Assembly (NCBI RefSeq): GCF_013409365.1 | Contig: NZ_JACCBA010000001.1 | Coordinates: 7,254,001 to 7,318,000, forward strand | Source of the DNA: Actinomadura luteofluorescens | Lineage (GTDB): Bacteria > Actinomycetota > Actinomycetes > Streptosporangiales > Streptosporangiaceae | Direction of reading: 5' to 3' | DNA length: 64,000 bases | In this document: in pieces, positions 16,886-23,900 of the stretch | Layout of the letters: each line of letters opens with the position of its first letter | How positions within the stretch are numbered: the first letter of the stretch is position 1 | Position numbers and translations under genes: made by a program | Notes under the pieces: model-generated | Database searches by the model: none | Told to the model about the DNA's origin: nothing | What the model saw: the letters and a program-made list of their open reading frames with translations, nothing else

Positions 16886-18196
16886 CTACTCGCCGAAGAT
16901 CTGCCTGGTGTAGGGGTTGGCGAAGCGGCGGTCCGGGTCCAGTTCGTCGCGCAGGGCGCGGAAGTCGTCGAACCGGGGATACACCTTCTGCAGGTAGGCG
17001 GCGTCGCGGGTGTGGAGCTTGCCCCAGTGCGGGCGGCCGTCGAGCCCGGTCAGGAGGTCTTCGACGCCGCGGAAGTAGTCCTCGTGCGGGTCGCGGTGGT
17101 AGACGTGCACGGCGATGAACGCGCTCGGCCGTCCGTGCGCCATGGACAGCCAGGCGTCCTCGGACGGAAGCAGCCGGACCTCGATGGGGAAGCTGATCTG
17201 CCAGTCGCCCTTGGTGAACAGTGAGCGGAGTTCGCGCAGGGCGGGGACGAGCGCCTCGCGCGGGATCCCGTACTCCTGCTCCTTGAAGCGGACCGTGCGA
17301 GGGCTGGTGAAGACCTTGTACGAGGTGTCGCTGTAGGTGCGGGCCCCGAGCGCCTTGGCGGAGATGCCGTTCACGAAGGGGGCCGAAGCGGGTGCCCTGT
17401 GGGTGACTCTGTTGACCGCCCCGAAGACGGTGTTGGACAGGAACTGGTCGTCCAGCCAGTGCTTGAACTTCGACAGAGGTTCCGCGGGGCCCTCGACACG
17501 GTTGTTGCGTTTGGTCAGGCAGCCCTCGGTGTGCGGGAACCAGTAGAACTCGAAGTGCTCGTTGGCGGCGTCGAACTCGTCCACGCGCGCGAGCACCTCG
17601 TCCCATTTCATCGGGGCCTCCTGCGCGCGCAGGAGGAACGCCGGGACGGTCCGCCAGGTGATGGCGGTGACGACGCCGAGCGCGCCGAGCCCGGCGAGGG
17701 CCGCGGCGAACAGGTCGGGACGTTCCTCGCGCGAGCAATTCGTCATGGTGCCGTCGGCGAGGACGAGTTCCAGGGCGGCGACCTGGGAGGCGAGCCCGGC
17801 CGCGTCGCGCCCGGTTCCGTGCGTGGCGGTCTGCAAGGCGCCCGCGACGGTCTGCTCCTGGATGTCGCCCATGTTGGCGAGGGCGAGGCCGTGCTCGTCC
17901 AGAACGCGGTTGAACGTGTGCAGCGGCAGGCCCGCCTCGACGGTGACGAGCCCCGTCGCGGTGTCGACGGAGCGGACCGCGGTGAGCGCGGTGGGACGGA
18001 GCAGGACGCCCTCGGCGACGGCGGCCCCGGTGAAGGAGTGCCCGGTGCCGGTCATGCGGATCGTGAGGCCGTCGCCGGCGGCCGACCGGACCTCGGCGGC
18101 CACCTCGGCGGCACTGCGCGGCGTGGCGACGCGATGCGGCGTGGCCTGCTGGTTTCCCGCCCAGTTCTGCCACGTCTGGTTGGTCACTGGGGACAT
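16886..18196 (-). CDS. FAD-linked aldonolactone/alditol oxidase
   Basis: A 436-residue flavoprotein of the D-arabinono-1,4-lactone/L-gulonolactone oxidase family. The N-terminal FAD-binding type 4 domain contains GTGHSFTG (about residues 50-57), whose histidine is the usual covalent flavin attachment point, and NMGDIQEQTVAGALQTATHGTG. The C-terminal ALO domain ends with PRFDDFRALRDELDPDRRFANPYTRQ, a strongly conserved closing motif. It oxidises sugar lactones or polyols with O2, giving H2O2; the exact substrate is not readable. The ATG has a TAGAGT -10 box at 18203-18208, six bases upstream and without a ribosome site, so it is probably leaderless. Confidence 0.87.
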   Translation of the reverse strand: MSPVTNQTWQNWAGNQQATPHRVATPRSAAEVAAEVRSAAGDGLTIRMTGTGHSFTGAAVAEGVLLRPTALTAVRSVDTATGLVTVEAGLPLHTFNRVLDEHGLALANMGDIQEQTVAGALQTATHGTGRDAAGLASQVAALELVLADGTMTNCSREERPDLFAAALAGLGALGVVTAITWRTVPAFLLRAQEAPMKWDEVLARVDEFDAANEHFEFYWFPHTEGCLTKRNNRVEGPAEPLSKFKHWLDDQFLSNTVFGAVNRVTHRAPASAPFVNGISAKALGARTYSDTSYKVFTSPRTVRFKEQEYGIPREALVPALRELRSLFTKGDWQISFPIEVRLLPSEDAWLSMAHGRPSAFIAVHVYHRDPHEDYFRGVEDLLTGLDGRPHWGKLHTRDAAYLQKVYPRFDDFRALRDELDPDRRFANPYTRQIFGE

Positions 18197-18202
18197 GCGG
18201 TG

Positions 18203-18208
18203 ACTCTA
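18203..18208 (-). promoter_or_regulatory. -10 box of a leaderless transcript
   Basis: On the minus strand TAGAGT is followed by six bases and then the ATG at 18196. There is no Shine-Dalgarno sequence. Confidence 0.5.
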
Positions 18209-18338
18209 CTCAGGAATCGATCGTGAGGAAAGTTCACATTTTTGGACGGCCCGAGCGGGGGCACAGAGTCGGCGATACCGTACGATCCGGTAACCACGGC
18301 AGGCTAACCGTCCGTAGCGAGACTCGTGGGGAAATGTT

Positions 18339-19586
18339 GTGGCTCCTCCTTCAGCTCCGCGCGCCGGCGCGATCGCCGGCGGTGAGGCGCCCGCCGCCCG
18401 TCCGCAGCGGCCGCGGCCCGAGAAGAAGAAGCGGGCTCCGCGAGGAGGGGGCGCACGGGGCGGCCGGGCCCTGCCGTTCCTCATCGGCGGGATCGCCGTG
18501 CTGGCCGTCGCCAGCACCTCCGGCGGCGTCTACGCGGCGCTGACCACGGAGAAGGCGGATCCGGCGGGGGCCGGCTCGCCGCAGGAGGCGGCGCCGCCGA
18601 ACGTCCGGCCGGGTGACCCCGTCAACGTGGCCACCGGCGGCCAGGTCGCGCCGCTGCGCCGCGTCGTGCCGCCCGACGTGCTCGCCGTCGGCACCGGCTC
18701 GATCCCCGCCGCCAAGATCAACCGGATCGCGAGGCTCGGCAGGGTCGGGGACGTGGCGGCCGTCGCGGGCGGCGCCGTCCAGCTCCAGGGCCGCCAGGTG
18801 AACGCGCTCGCCGTCGACCCGTCGTCGTTCCGCTCCTGGACGCCGCCCGCGACGGCGAAGAAGACCGACCTGTGGGCCGCCCTGGCCGGGAACCAGTTCG
18901 TGGTCTCGCCCGCGGCCGCGCAGCAGCTCCAGCTCAACCGCGGCTACCAGTACCCCGTGGTGGCGCGGACGATGCCGAAGCTGACCATGGGCGGCTCCGG
19001 CCCGCTCGGCCTGCCCGGCATCGACATGCTCGTCAGCAGGAAGTCCGGGGAGGACATGGGGCTCGTCCCCAACGTGGCGGTCCTCGTCAACGCGCCCGGG
19101 GTGGACCCCGCCAAGGTCGTCAAGGCCGTCGGCAGGGTCCTCGGCCCCGGCACGAGCGTGCTGAACCTGCACGAGCGCAAGTACCAGACGCCCGCGGACG
19201 GCGGCCGCCCAGGCAGCTACCTGGACCTCTACAAGCAGGCGGCCGGGAGTTGCCGCGGCCTGTCCTGGACGGTCCTCGCCGCGATCGGCCAGGTAGAGAG
19301 CGACCACGGGCGCAACGCCGGCCGCTCCAGCGCGGGCGCGCTCGGCCCGATGCAGTTCCTGCCCTCGACGTGGAAGGCGTACGGGGTGGACGGCGACCGC
19401 GACGGCAAGGCCGACATCATGAACCCCTACGACGCCATCCCGGGGGCCGCCAAGTACCTGTGCGCGAACGGCGCCGGCAGGGGCGGGCAGCAGCTCTACC
19501 GGGCGGTCTGGCAGTACAACCACGCGGACTGGTACGTCCAGAAGGTGCTCAACCTGGCGAGGGCCTACTCGGCGCGCTACGAGTGA
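18339..19586 (+). CDS. membrane-anchored lytic transglycosylase (SLT domain)
   Basis: A 415-residue cell-wall enzyme. The cytoplasmic tail is Pro/Arg/Lys-rich (EKKKRAPRGGGARGGR), and a membrane helix lies at about 45-68 (ALPFLIGGIAVLAVASTSGG). A linker and a roughly 150-residue uncharacterised region precede a C-terminal transglycosylase SLT domain from about residue 300. The catalytic glutamate lies in AAIGQVESDHGR; GALGPMQFLPSTWKAYG and AVWQYNHADWYVQKVL are the other lysozyme-fold motifs. It should cleave the MurNAc-GlcNAc link in peptidoglycan outside the membrane. The GTG start is preceded by GGGGA. Followed by ferrochelatase on the same strand. Confidence 0.9.
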   Translation: MAPPSAPRAGAIAGGEAPAARPQRPRPEKKKRAPRGGGARGGRALPFLIGGIAVLAVASTSGGVYAALTTEKADPAGAGSPQEAAPPNVRPGDPVNVATGGQVAPLRRVVPPDVLAVGTGSIPAAKINRIARLGRVGDVAAVAGGAVQLQGRQVNALAVDPSSFRSWTPPATAKKTDLWAALAGNQFVVSPAAAQQLQLNRGYQYPVVARTMPKLTMGGSGPLGLPGIDMLVSRKSGEDMGLVPNVAVLVNAPGVDPAKVVKAVGRVLGPGTSVLNLHERKYQTPADGGRPGSYLDLYKQAAGSCRGLSWTVLAAIGQVESDHGRNAGRSSAGALGPMQFLPSTWKAYGVDGDRDGKADIMNPYDAIPGAAKYLCANGAGRGGQQLYRAVWQYNHADWYVQKVLNLARAYSARYE

Positions 19587-19631
19587 GCACCCCTGGCGGG
19601 GGATCGGGTCCGGGGCTGATTGGATGGACGC

Positions 19632-20540
19632 ATGACGTCGTATGACGCGTTGCTTCTGCTGTCCTTCGGAGGGCCTGAAGGGCCCGAAGAGGTGATCCCG
19701 TTCCTGGAGAACGTCACCAGGGGACGCAACATCCCCAAGGAGCGCCTGGAGGAGGTGGGAGAGCACTACTTCCTGTTCGGAGGGGTCAGTCCGATCAACC
19801 AGCAGTGCCGGGACCTCAAGGCCGCGATCGAGGCCGACTTCGCCGCCAACGGCGTGGACCTGCCCGTGTACTGGGGCAACCGGAACTGGACCCCCTATCT
19901 CGCCGACACCGTCCGGCAGATGAAGGAGGACGGGATCCGGCGCGCCGCCGCGTTCGCCACGTCCGCCTACAGCGGCTACTCGACGAACGACCAGTACCTC
20001 GAGGACATCGCCCGCGCCCGCGACGAGGTGCCCGGTGCCCCCGAGATCGACAAGCTTCCCGTCTACGCGGACCGGCCCGGCTTCATCGAGCCGTTCGCGG
20101 ACGCGGCGAAGGACGCGCTGAGCCGCCTGCCCGAGGGCGCACGGCTGGTCTTCACGGCCCACAGCGTGCCGCTGTCCCAGCCGGGCCGGGAGCTGTACAC
20201 CGCGGAGCTTCACGCCGCCGCGCAGGCGGTCGCGCAGCGGGCGGCGCCCGGGGCGCCGTGGGACCTGGTGTACCAGAGCCGGAGCGGGCCGCCGAGCCAG
20301 CCGTGGCTGGAGCCGCAGATCACCGACCACCTGGAGGAGCTGCACGGCCGGGGCGTGCGCGCCGTGGCGGTCGTGCCGATCGGGTTCGTCTCCGACCACA
20401 TGGAGGTCAAGTACGACCTCGACGTCGAGGCCGCGGACCTGGCCGCCGAGCTCGGGCTCGCGTACGAGCGCGCCGGCACGCCCGGAAGCGACCCGCGCTT
20501 CGCCGCCCTGCCCCGCCACCTCCTGGAAGGGGCCTCATGA
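19632..20540 (+). CDS. hemH: ferrochelatase (coproporphyrin-type)
   Basis: A 302-residue enzyme inserting Fe2+ into a porphyrin. In actinobacteria the substrate is coproporphyrin III and the enzyme belongs to the CpfC branch. Visible motifs are [15 protein letters not shown] at the N-terminus, [32 protein letters not shown] with the catalytic His (about 178), [15 protein letters not shown], and [20 protein letters not shown]. The ATG at 19632 ([10 protein letters not shown]) fits the family start. Its stop overlaps the start of the next gene (ATGA), coupling it to the inositol-phosphatase family gene. The same gene pairing is known in Streptomyces next to cutRS. Confidence 0.93.
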   Translation: MTSYDALLLLSFGGPEGPEEVIPFLENVTRGRNIPKERLEEVGEHYFLFGGVSPINQQCRDLKAAIEADFAANGVDLPVYWGNRNWTPYLADTVRQMKEDGIRRAAAFATSAYSGYSTNDQYLEDIARARDEVPGAPEIDKLPVYADRPGFIEPFADAAKDALSRLPEGARLVFTAHSVPLSQPGRELYTAELHAAAQAVAQRAAPGAPWDLVYQSRSGPPSQPWLEPQITDHLEELHGRGVRAVAVVPIGFVSDHMEVKYDLDVEAADLAAELGLAYERAGTPGSDPRFAALPRHLLEGAS

Positions 20541-21346
20541 GCCTGGCCGAGGAGCTGCTGGAGCTGGCCGTGGCGACCGCCCGCGAGGCGGGCCGGATGC
20601 TGGTCGACAAGCGGCCCGCGGACGGCCCGGACGTCGTCCAGACCAAGTCGTCGCCGACCGACGTCGTCACCCAGATGGACCGCGCCGCCGAACGCCTCGT
20701 CATCGAGCGGATCAGGGCGGTGCGCCCCGGCGACGGCTTCCTCGGCGAGGAGGGCGGCACCCAGGCCGGCGGGAGCGGCGTGCGGTGGGTGGTCGACCCG
20801 ATCGACGGCACCGTCAACTACCTCTACGACCTGCCCGACTGGGCGGTCAGCATCGCCGCCGAGGTCGACGGCGAGGCCGTCGCCGGCGTGGTGGAGATCC
20901 CGCGCCGGGAGGAGACCTACACGGCGGTGCTCGGCGGCGGCGCCCTCCAGCACACGGCGTCCGGCACGCGCGAGCTCCGCGTGAACGCGCACGTCCCGCT
21001 CGGCCGGGCGCTTGTGTCCACCGGGTTCGGCTACGAGGCGGGACGGCGGGCGCGGCAGGCGGAGGTGCTCACCGGGGTGCTGCCGAACATCCGCGACATC
21101 CGCCGGGGCGGGTCGTGCTGCGTGGACCTGTGCTCCCTCGCGGCCGGGCGGGCGGACGCCTACTACGAGCGCGGCGTGCAGGCGTGGGACATCGCCGCCG
21201 GCGGGCTGATCGTCCGGGAGGCGGGCGGGCGCGTCGAGGGGCTGCACGGAGCGGCCCCCGGCCCGGAGCTGACGATCGCCGCCGGCCCCGGCACCTTCGA
21301 GGCCCTGCACGACCTGCTGGCCCCGCTGGACCCGGCCAGGGACTGA
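20537..21346 (+). CDS. suhB: inositol monophosphatase family protein (SuhB-like)
   Basis: A 269-residue Mg2+-dependent phosphatase of the IMPase superfamily, overlapping hemH by four bases. Metal-ligand motifs are clear: GEEGG (about 74-78), the central [18 protein letters not shown] (about 84-101) and [16 protein letters not shown] (about 218-233). It may dephosphorylate inositol-1-phosphate, a step towards phosphatidylinositol and mycothiol precursors in actinomycetes, but related members use other sugar phosphates. It occupies the position of Rv2701c (suhB) relative to the downstream conserved block. A strong hairpin terminator follows at 21367. Confidence 0.9.
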   Translation: MSLAEELLELAVATAREAGRMLVDKRPADGPDVVQTKSSPTDVVTQMDRAAERLVIERIRAVRPGDGFLGEEGGTQAGGSGVRWVVDPIDGTVNYLYDLPDWAVSIAAEVDGEAVAGVVEIPRREETYTAVLGGGALQHTASGTRELRVNAHVPLGRALVSTGFGYEAGRRARQAEVLTGVLPNIRDIRRGGSCCVDLCSLAAGRADAYYERGVQAWDIAAGGLIVREAGGRVEGLHGAAPGPELTIAAGPGTFEALHDLLAPLDPARD

Positions 21347-21366
21347 CGCGGGAGGGCGGAGACCGC

Positions 21367-21403
21367 GACGGGGAGCCCGGGACCGGGTCCCGGGCTCCCC
21401 GTC
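21367..21403. terminator. strong hairpin terminator
   Basis: Perfect 16-bp arms (21367-21382 and 21388-21403) with a 5-nt loop lie between the converging suhB-like gene and the 58-aa gene. Confidence 0.88.
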
Positions 21404-21429
21404 ACGGACAGCGCCTTGCGACGGCGGGG

Positions 21430-21606
21430 TCAGTCGCAGCGGGGCGGTTCGACGCCGATGTCATTGTTCGCTGCGATCCGGCGCAGGTCGTCGATCTCCT
21501 CCTGGCGGATGTCCGCCAGGTAGGTGTCCCCATCCTGGTGGGCGCTCCGCAGCGACGCGTACGCGTCGTCGAGCCGCTGCTGGATCATGCGTGTCAACTC
21601 GCCCAT
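21430..21606 (-). CDS. 58-residue hypothetical protein
   Basis: A short gene beginning MGELTRMIQQRLDDAY and ending NNDIGVEPPRCD. It is predicted to be mostly alpha-helical and charged (TYLADIRQEEIDDLRRIA) with no signal or membrane segment. The ATG at 21606 is preceded by an excellent ribosome site (GGAGGCCC). A strong terminator lies immediately downstream, and GC is high at third codon positions, so it is likely real. It is transcribed away from cutRS. Function unknown. Confidence 0.75.
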   Translation of the reverse strand: MGELTRMIQQRLDDAYASLRSAHQDGDTYLADIRQEEIDDLRRIAANNDIGVEPPRCD

Positions 21607-21681
21607 GGGCCTCCTCCCGGATCGTGCCCATGCCTACCCAGGCCTAGGCTGAAGGTAAACCTGACTTGCGATGCAATTTTC

Positions 21682-21703
21682 GCGGATCCTTGCGTCCGCG
21701 AGA
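21682..21703. promoter_or_regulatory. inverted repeat upstream of cutR
   Basis: TCGCGGA and TCCGCGA form 7-bp arms around an 8-nt loop, about 140 bases before the cutR start. It could be a regulator site or an RNA hairpin in the leader. No further evidence is visible. Confidence 0.25.
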
Positions 21704-21841
21704 TCACGATCTGCCGTACCGGGAGAGGAACAGCTGCTTACGGGCGTCTTACGGCCTCCATGGCATATCTGAAGCGGGCATGTGTGAAGCGTCATGTTCT
21801 GGGCGCGGGGCCGGCCGTGCCCCGATGAGGAGGGGGACCCC

Positions 21842-22495
21842 TTGCGTGTTCTAGTCGTCGAGGACGAGCGCGTGCTCGCCGACGCGATCGCCACCGGACT
21901 GCGCCGGGAGACGCTGGCCGTGGACGTGGCCTACGACGGCGCCGGCGCGCTGGACCGGGCGAGCGTCAACGAGTACGACGTGATCGTGCTGGACCGGGAC
22001 CTGCCCAAGGTGCACGGCGACGACGTCTGCAAGCAGCTCGTGGCGCAGCGCTACCCGGCGCGGATCATCATGCTGACGGCGGCGGGGGAGCTGGACGACA
22101 AGGTCGAGGGCCTGTCCATCGGCGCCGACGACTACCTGGCCAAGCCGTTCGCGTTCGCCGAGCTGATCGCCCGGGTCCGGGCCCTCGGCCGGCGCGCCGC
22201 CGCGCCGCTGCCGCCCGTCCTGGAGCGCGCCGGGATCACCCTCGACCCGGCCCGCCGCGAGGTCGCGCGCGACGGCCGCCCCGTGGAGCTGACCCGCAAG
22301 GAGTTCGCGGTGCTGGAGGTGCTGCTCAGCGCCGACGGCGCCGTCGTCAGCTCCGAGCACCTGCTGGAGAAGGCGTGGGACGAGCACATCGACCCGTTCA
22401 CCAACGTGGTCCGGGTCACGATGATGACGCTGCGCAAGAAGCTCGGCGAGCCCCCGGTGATCGAGACCGTGCCCGGAGTGGGATACCGCCTGTGA
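21842..22495 (+). CDS. cutR: OmpR-family response regulator, CutR ortholog
   Basis: A 217-residue regulator. The receiver domain (1-115) has the acidic pair in LVVEDERVL, the phosphorylated Asp in DVIVLDRDLP (about 51), and the conserved Lys in DDYLAKPF (about 101). The C-terminal winged helix (about 125-217) contains LTRKEFAVLEVLLS and NVVRVTMMTLRKKLGEPPVIETVPGVGYRL. The TTG start follows GAGGAGGGGGACCCC. It overlaps the kinase gene by four bases. Position beside ferrochelatase and the inositol-phosphatase family gene matches Streptomyces cutRS (SCO5862/5863), hence the name; that system is linked to secretion stress in Streptomyces. Confidence 0.88.
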   Translation: MRVLVVEDERVLADAIATGLRRETLAVDVAYDGAGALDRASVNEYDVIVLDRDLPKVHGDDVCKQLVAQRYPARIIMLTAAGELDDKVEGLSIGADDYLAKPFAFAELIARVRALGRRAAAPLPPVLERAGITLDPARREVARDGRPVELTRKEFAVLEVLLSADGAVVSSEHLLEKAWDEHIDPFTNVVRVTMMTLRKKLGEPPVIETVPGVGYRL

Positions 22496-23856
22496 CCGAG
22501 GAGACCGCACCCCAGGACCGTCCGGACGGAACGGACGGCGAGACCGCCCGCCCGAACCCGCCCCAGGAGGGCGGCGCGCAGGCCACCCAGCCGACCGCGC
22601 TCCCCGGCGACGCCGGAGACGCCGGGGCCCGGCGCGGCGGGCGGTGGCGCCGCCCCGGGCCGCAGCAGGTCCCCCAGCCGCACCCCGCGGCGAAGGGCGT
22701 GTGGCGCGGCGAGCCGGGCGGGCCGTTCGGCCAGATGACGGTGATGCCGGGCCGGATGAGCGTGCGGCTGCGCCTCACCCTGCTGTACGGGCTGCTGTTC
22801 TTCATGGCGGGCGCGCTGCTGCTGTTCGTGATGTCGGTCCTGATGGCCAACATCCTCGGCAACGTCAAGGTGATCGGCTTCGGGATCACCGACGCGGAGG
22901 CGGCCGAGCTGCAGCGCCAGTTCGTCGAGCAGACGATGCGCCAGCTCGTCGGGCGGTCGCTGCTCGCGCTCGGCGGGGTGGGCGTCATCACGCTGGTGCT
23001 CGGCTGGTTCGTCGCCGACCGGGCGCTCAGCCCCCTGCAGCGGGTCACCACGACCGCGCGCCGGCTGTCGGAGAGCACGCTGCACGAGCGGATCGCGCTG
23101 GAGGGCCCGGACGACGAGATCAAGGAGCTGGCCGACACGTTCGACGCGATGCTGGAGCGGCTCGGGCAGGCGTTCGACACCCAGCGCCGGTTCGTCGCGA
23201 ACGCCTCGCACGAGCTGCGCACCCCGCTCGCGATCAACCGGACGCTGCTGGAGGTGGCGCTCGGCGACCCCGAGGTCTCCGACGACCTGCGCGCCGTCGG
23301 CCGGACGCTGCTGGCGACCAACGCCCGGCACGAGCGGCTCATCGAGGGGCTGCTGCTGCTGGCCCGCAGCGAGCGGGAGCTGACCTCCCGCACGCCGGTC
23401 GACCTGGCGGAGGTGGCGGCGACGGTGCTGGAGCATTCGGCCCGCCGCCAGCACGACAACGTCGTGGCCGTCCACCCCGAGTTGACGTCCGGGACGGCGC
23501 TCGGCGACCCGGTGCTGCTGGAGCACCTGGTGTCCAACCTCGTCGAGAACGCGATCAAGCACAACGTCGAGGACGGCGGCGAGCTGTGGATCCGCACCGG
23601 CATGCTGGAGGGCTACGCCACCGTCCAGGTCGAGAACACCGGGCCCGTCGTGCCCGCCTACGAGGTGGAGCGGCTGTTCGAGCCGTTCCGGCGGCTGAAC
23701 GCCGACCGCGTCGAGTCGGCCAAGGGCGCGGGGCTCGGCCTGTCGATCGTCCGCTCGGTGGTGCTGGCCCACCGCGGCGCCGTCTACGCGGCGCCGCGTC
23801 CGGGCGGCGGACTGATCGTCACCGTCCGCCTCCCACCGGGCCAGCCGGCCGCCTGA
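22492..23856 (+). CDS. cutS: sensor histidine kinase, CutS ortholog
   Basis: A 454-residue membrane kinase. A disordered, Pro-rich cytoplasmic N-tail (1-95) is unusual. TM1 lies at about 102-125 and TM2 at about 160-182, with a short external loop of about 35 residues containing no cysteine. HAMP follows (about 183-235). The H-box is FVANASHELRTPLAINRTLLE (phosphorylated His about 242); the N-box is LVSNLVENAIKHN and the G-box KGAGLGLSIVRSVVLAHRG. GTG start coupled to cutR through GTGA. It should phosphorylate CutR. The 3' end abuts the convergent kinase gene at 23875. Confidence 0.88.
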   Translation: MTEETAPQDRPDGTDGETARPNPPQEGGAQATQPTALPGDAGDAGARRGGRWRRPGPQQVPQPHPAAKGVWRGEPGGPFGQMTVMPGRMSVRLRLTLLYGLLFFMAGALLLFVMSVLMANILGNVKVIGFGITDAEAAELQRQFVEQTMRQLVGRSLLALGGVGVITLVLGWFVADRALSPLQRVTTTARRLSESTLHERIALEGPDDEIKELADTFDAMLERLGQAFDTQRRFVANASHELRTPLAINRTLLEVALGDPEVSDDLRAVGRTLLATNARHERLIEGLLLLARSERELTSRTPVDLAEVAATVLEHSARRQHDNVVAVHPELTSGTALGDPVLLEHLVSNLVENAIKHNVEDGGELWIRTGMLEGYATVQVENTGPVVPAYEVERLFEPFRRLNADRVESAKGAGLGLSIVRSVVLAHRGAVYAAPRPGGGLIVTVRLPPGQPAA

Positions 23857-23900
23857 GCGCGGCGGTCGCCGCGGCTACTTCAGCGCGGCGGTCGCCGCGG
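23856..23900. repeat. duplicated 19-bp GC hairpin at a convergent junction
   Basis: AGCGCGGCGGTCGCCGCGG occurs at 23856-23874 and again at 23882-23900, 26 bp apart. Each copy contains GCGGC-GGTC-GCCGC. The second copy encodes the C-terminus of the convergent kinase. Either or both could act as terminators. Confidence 0.6.
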
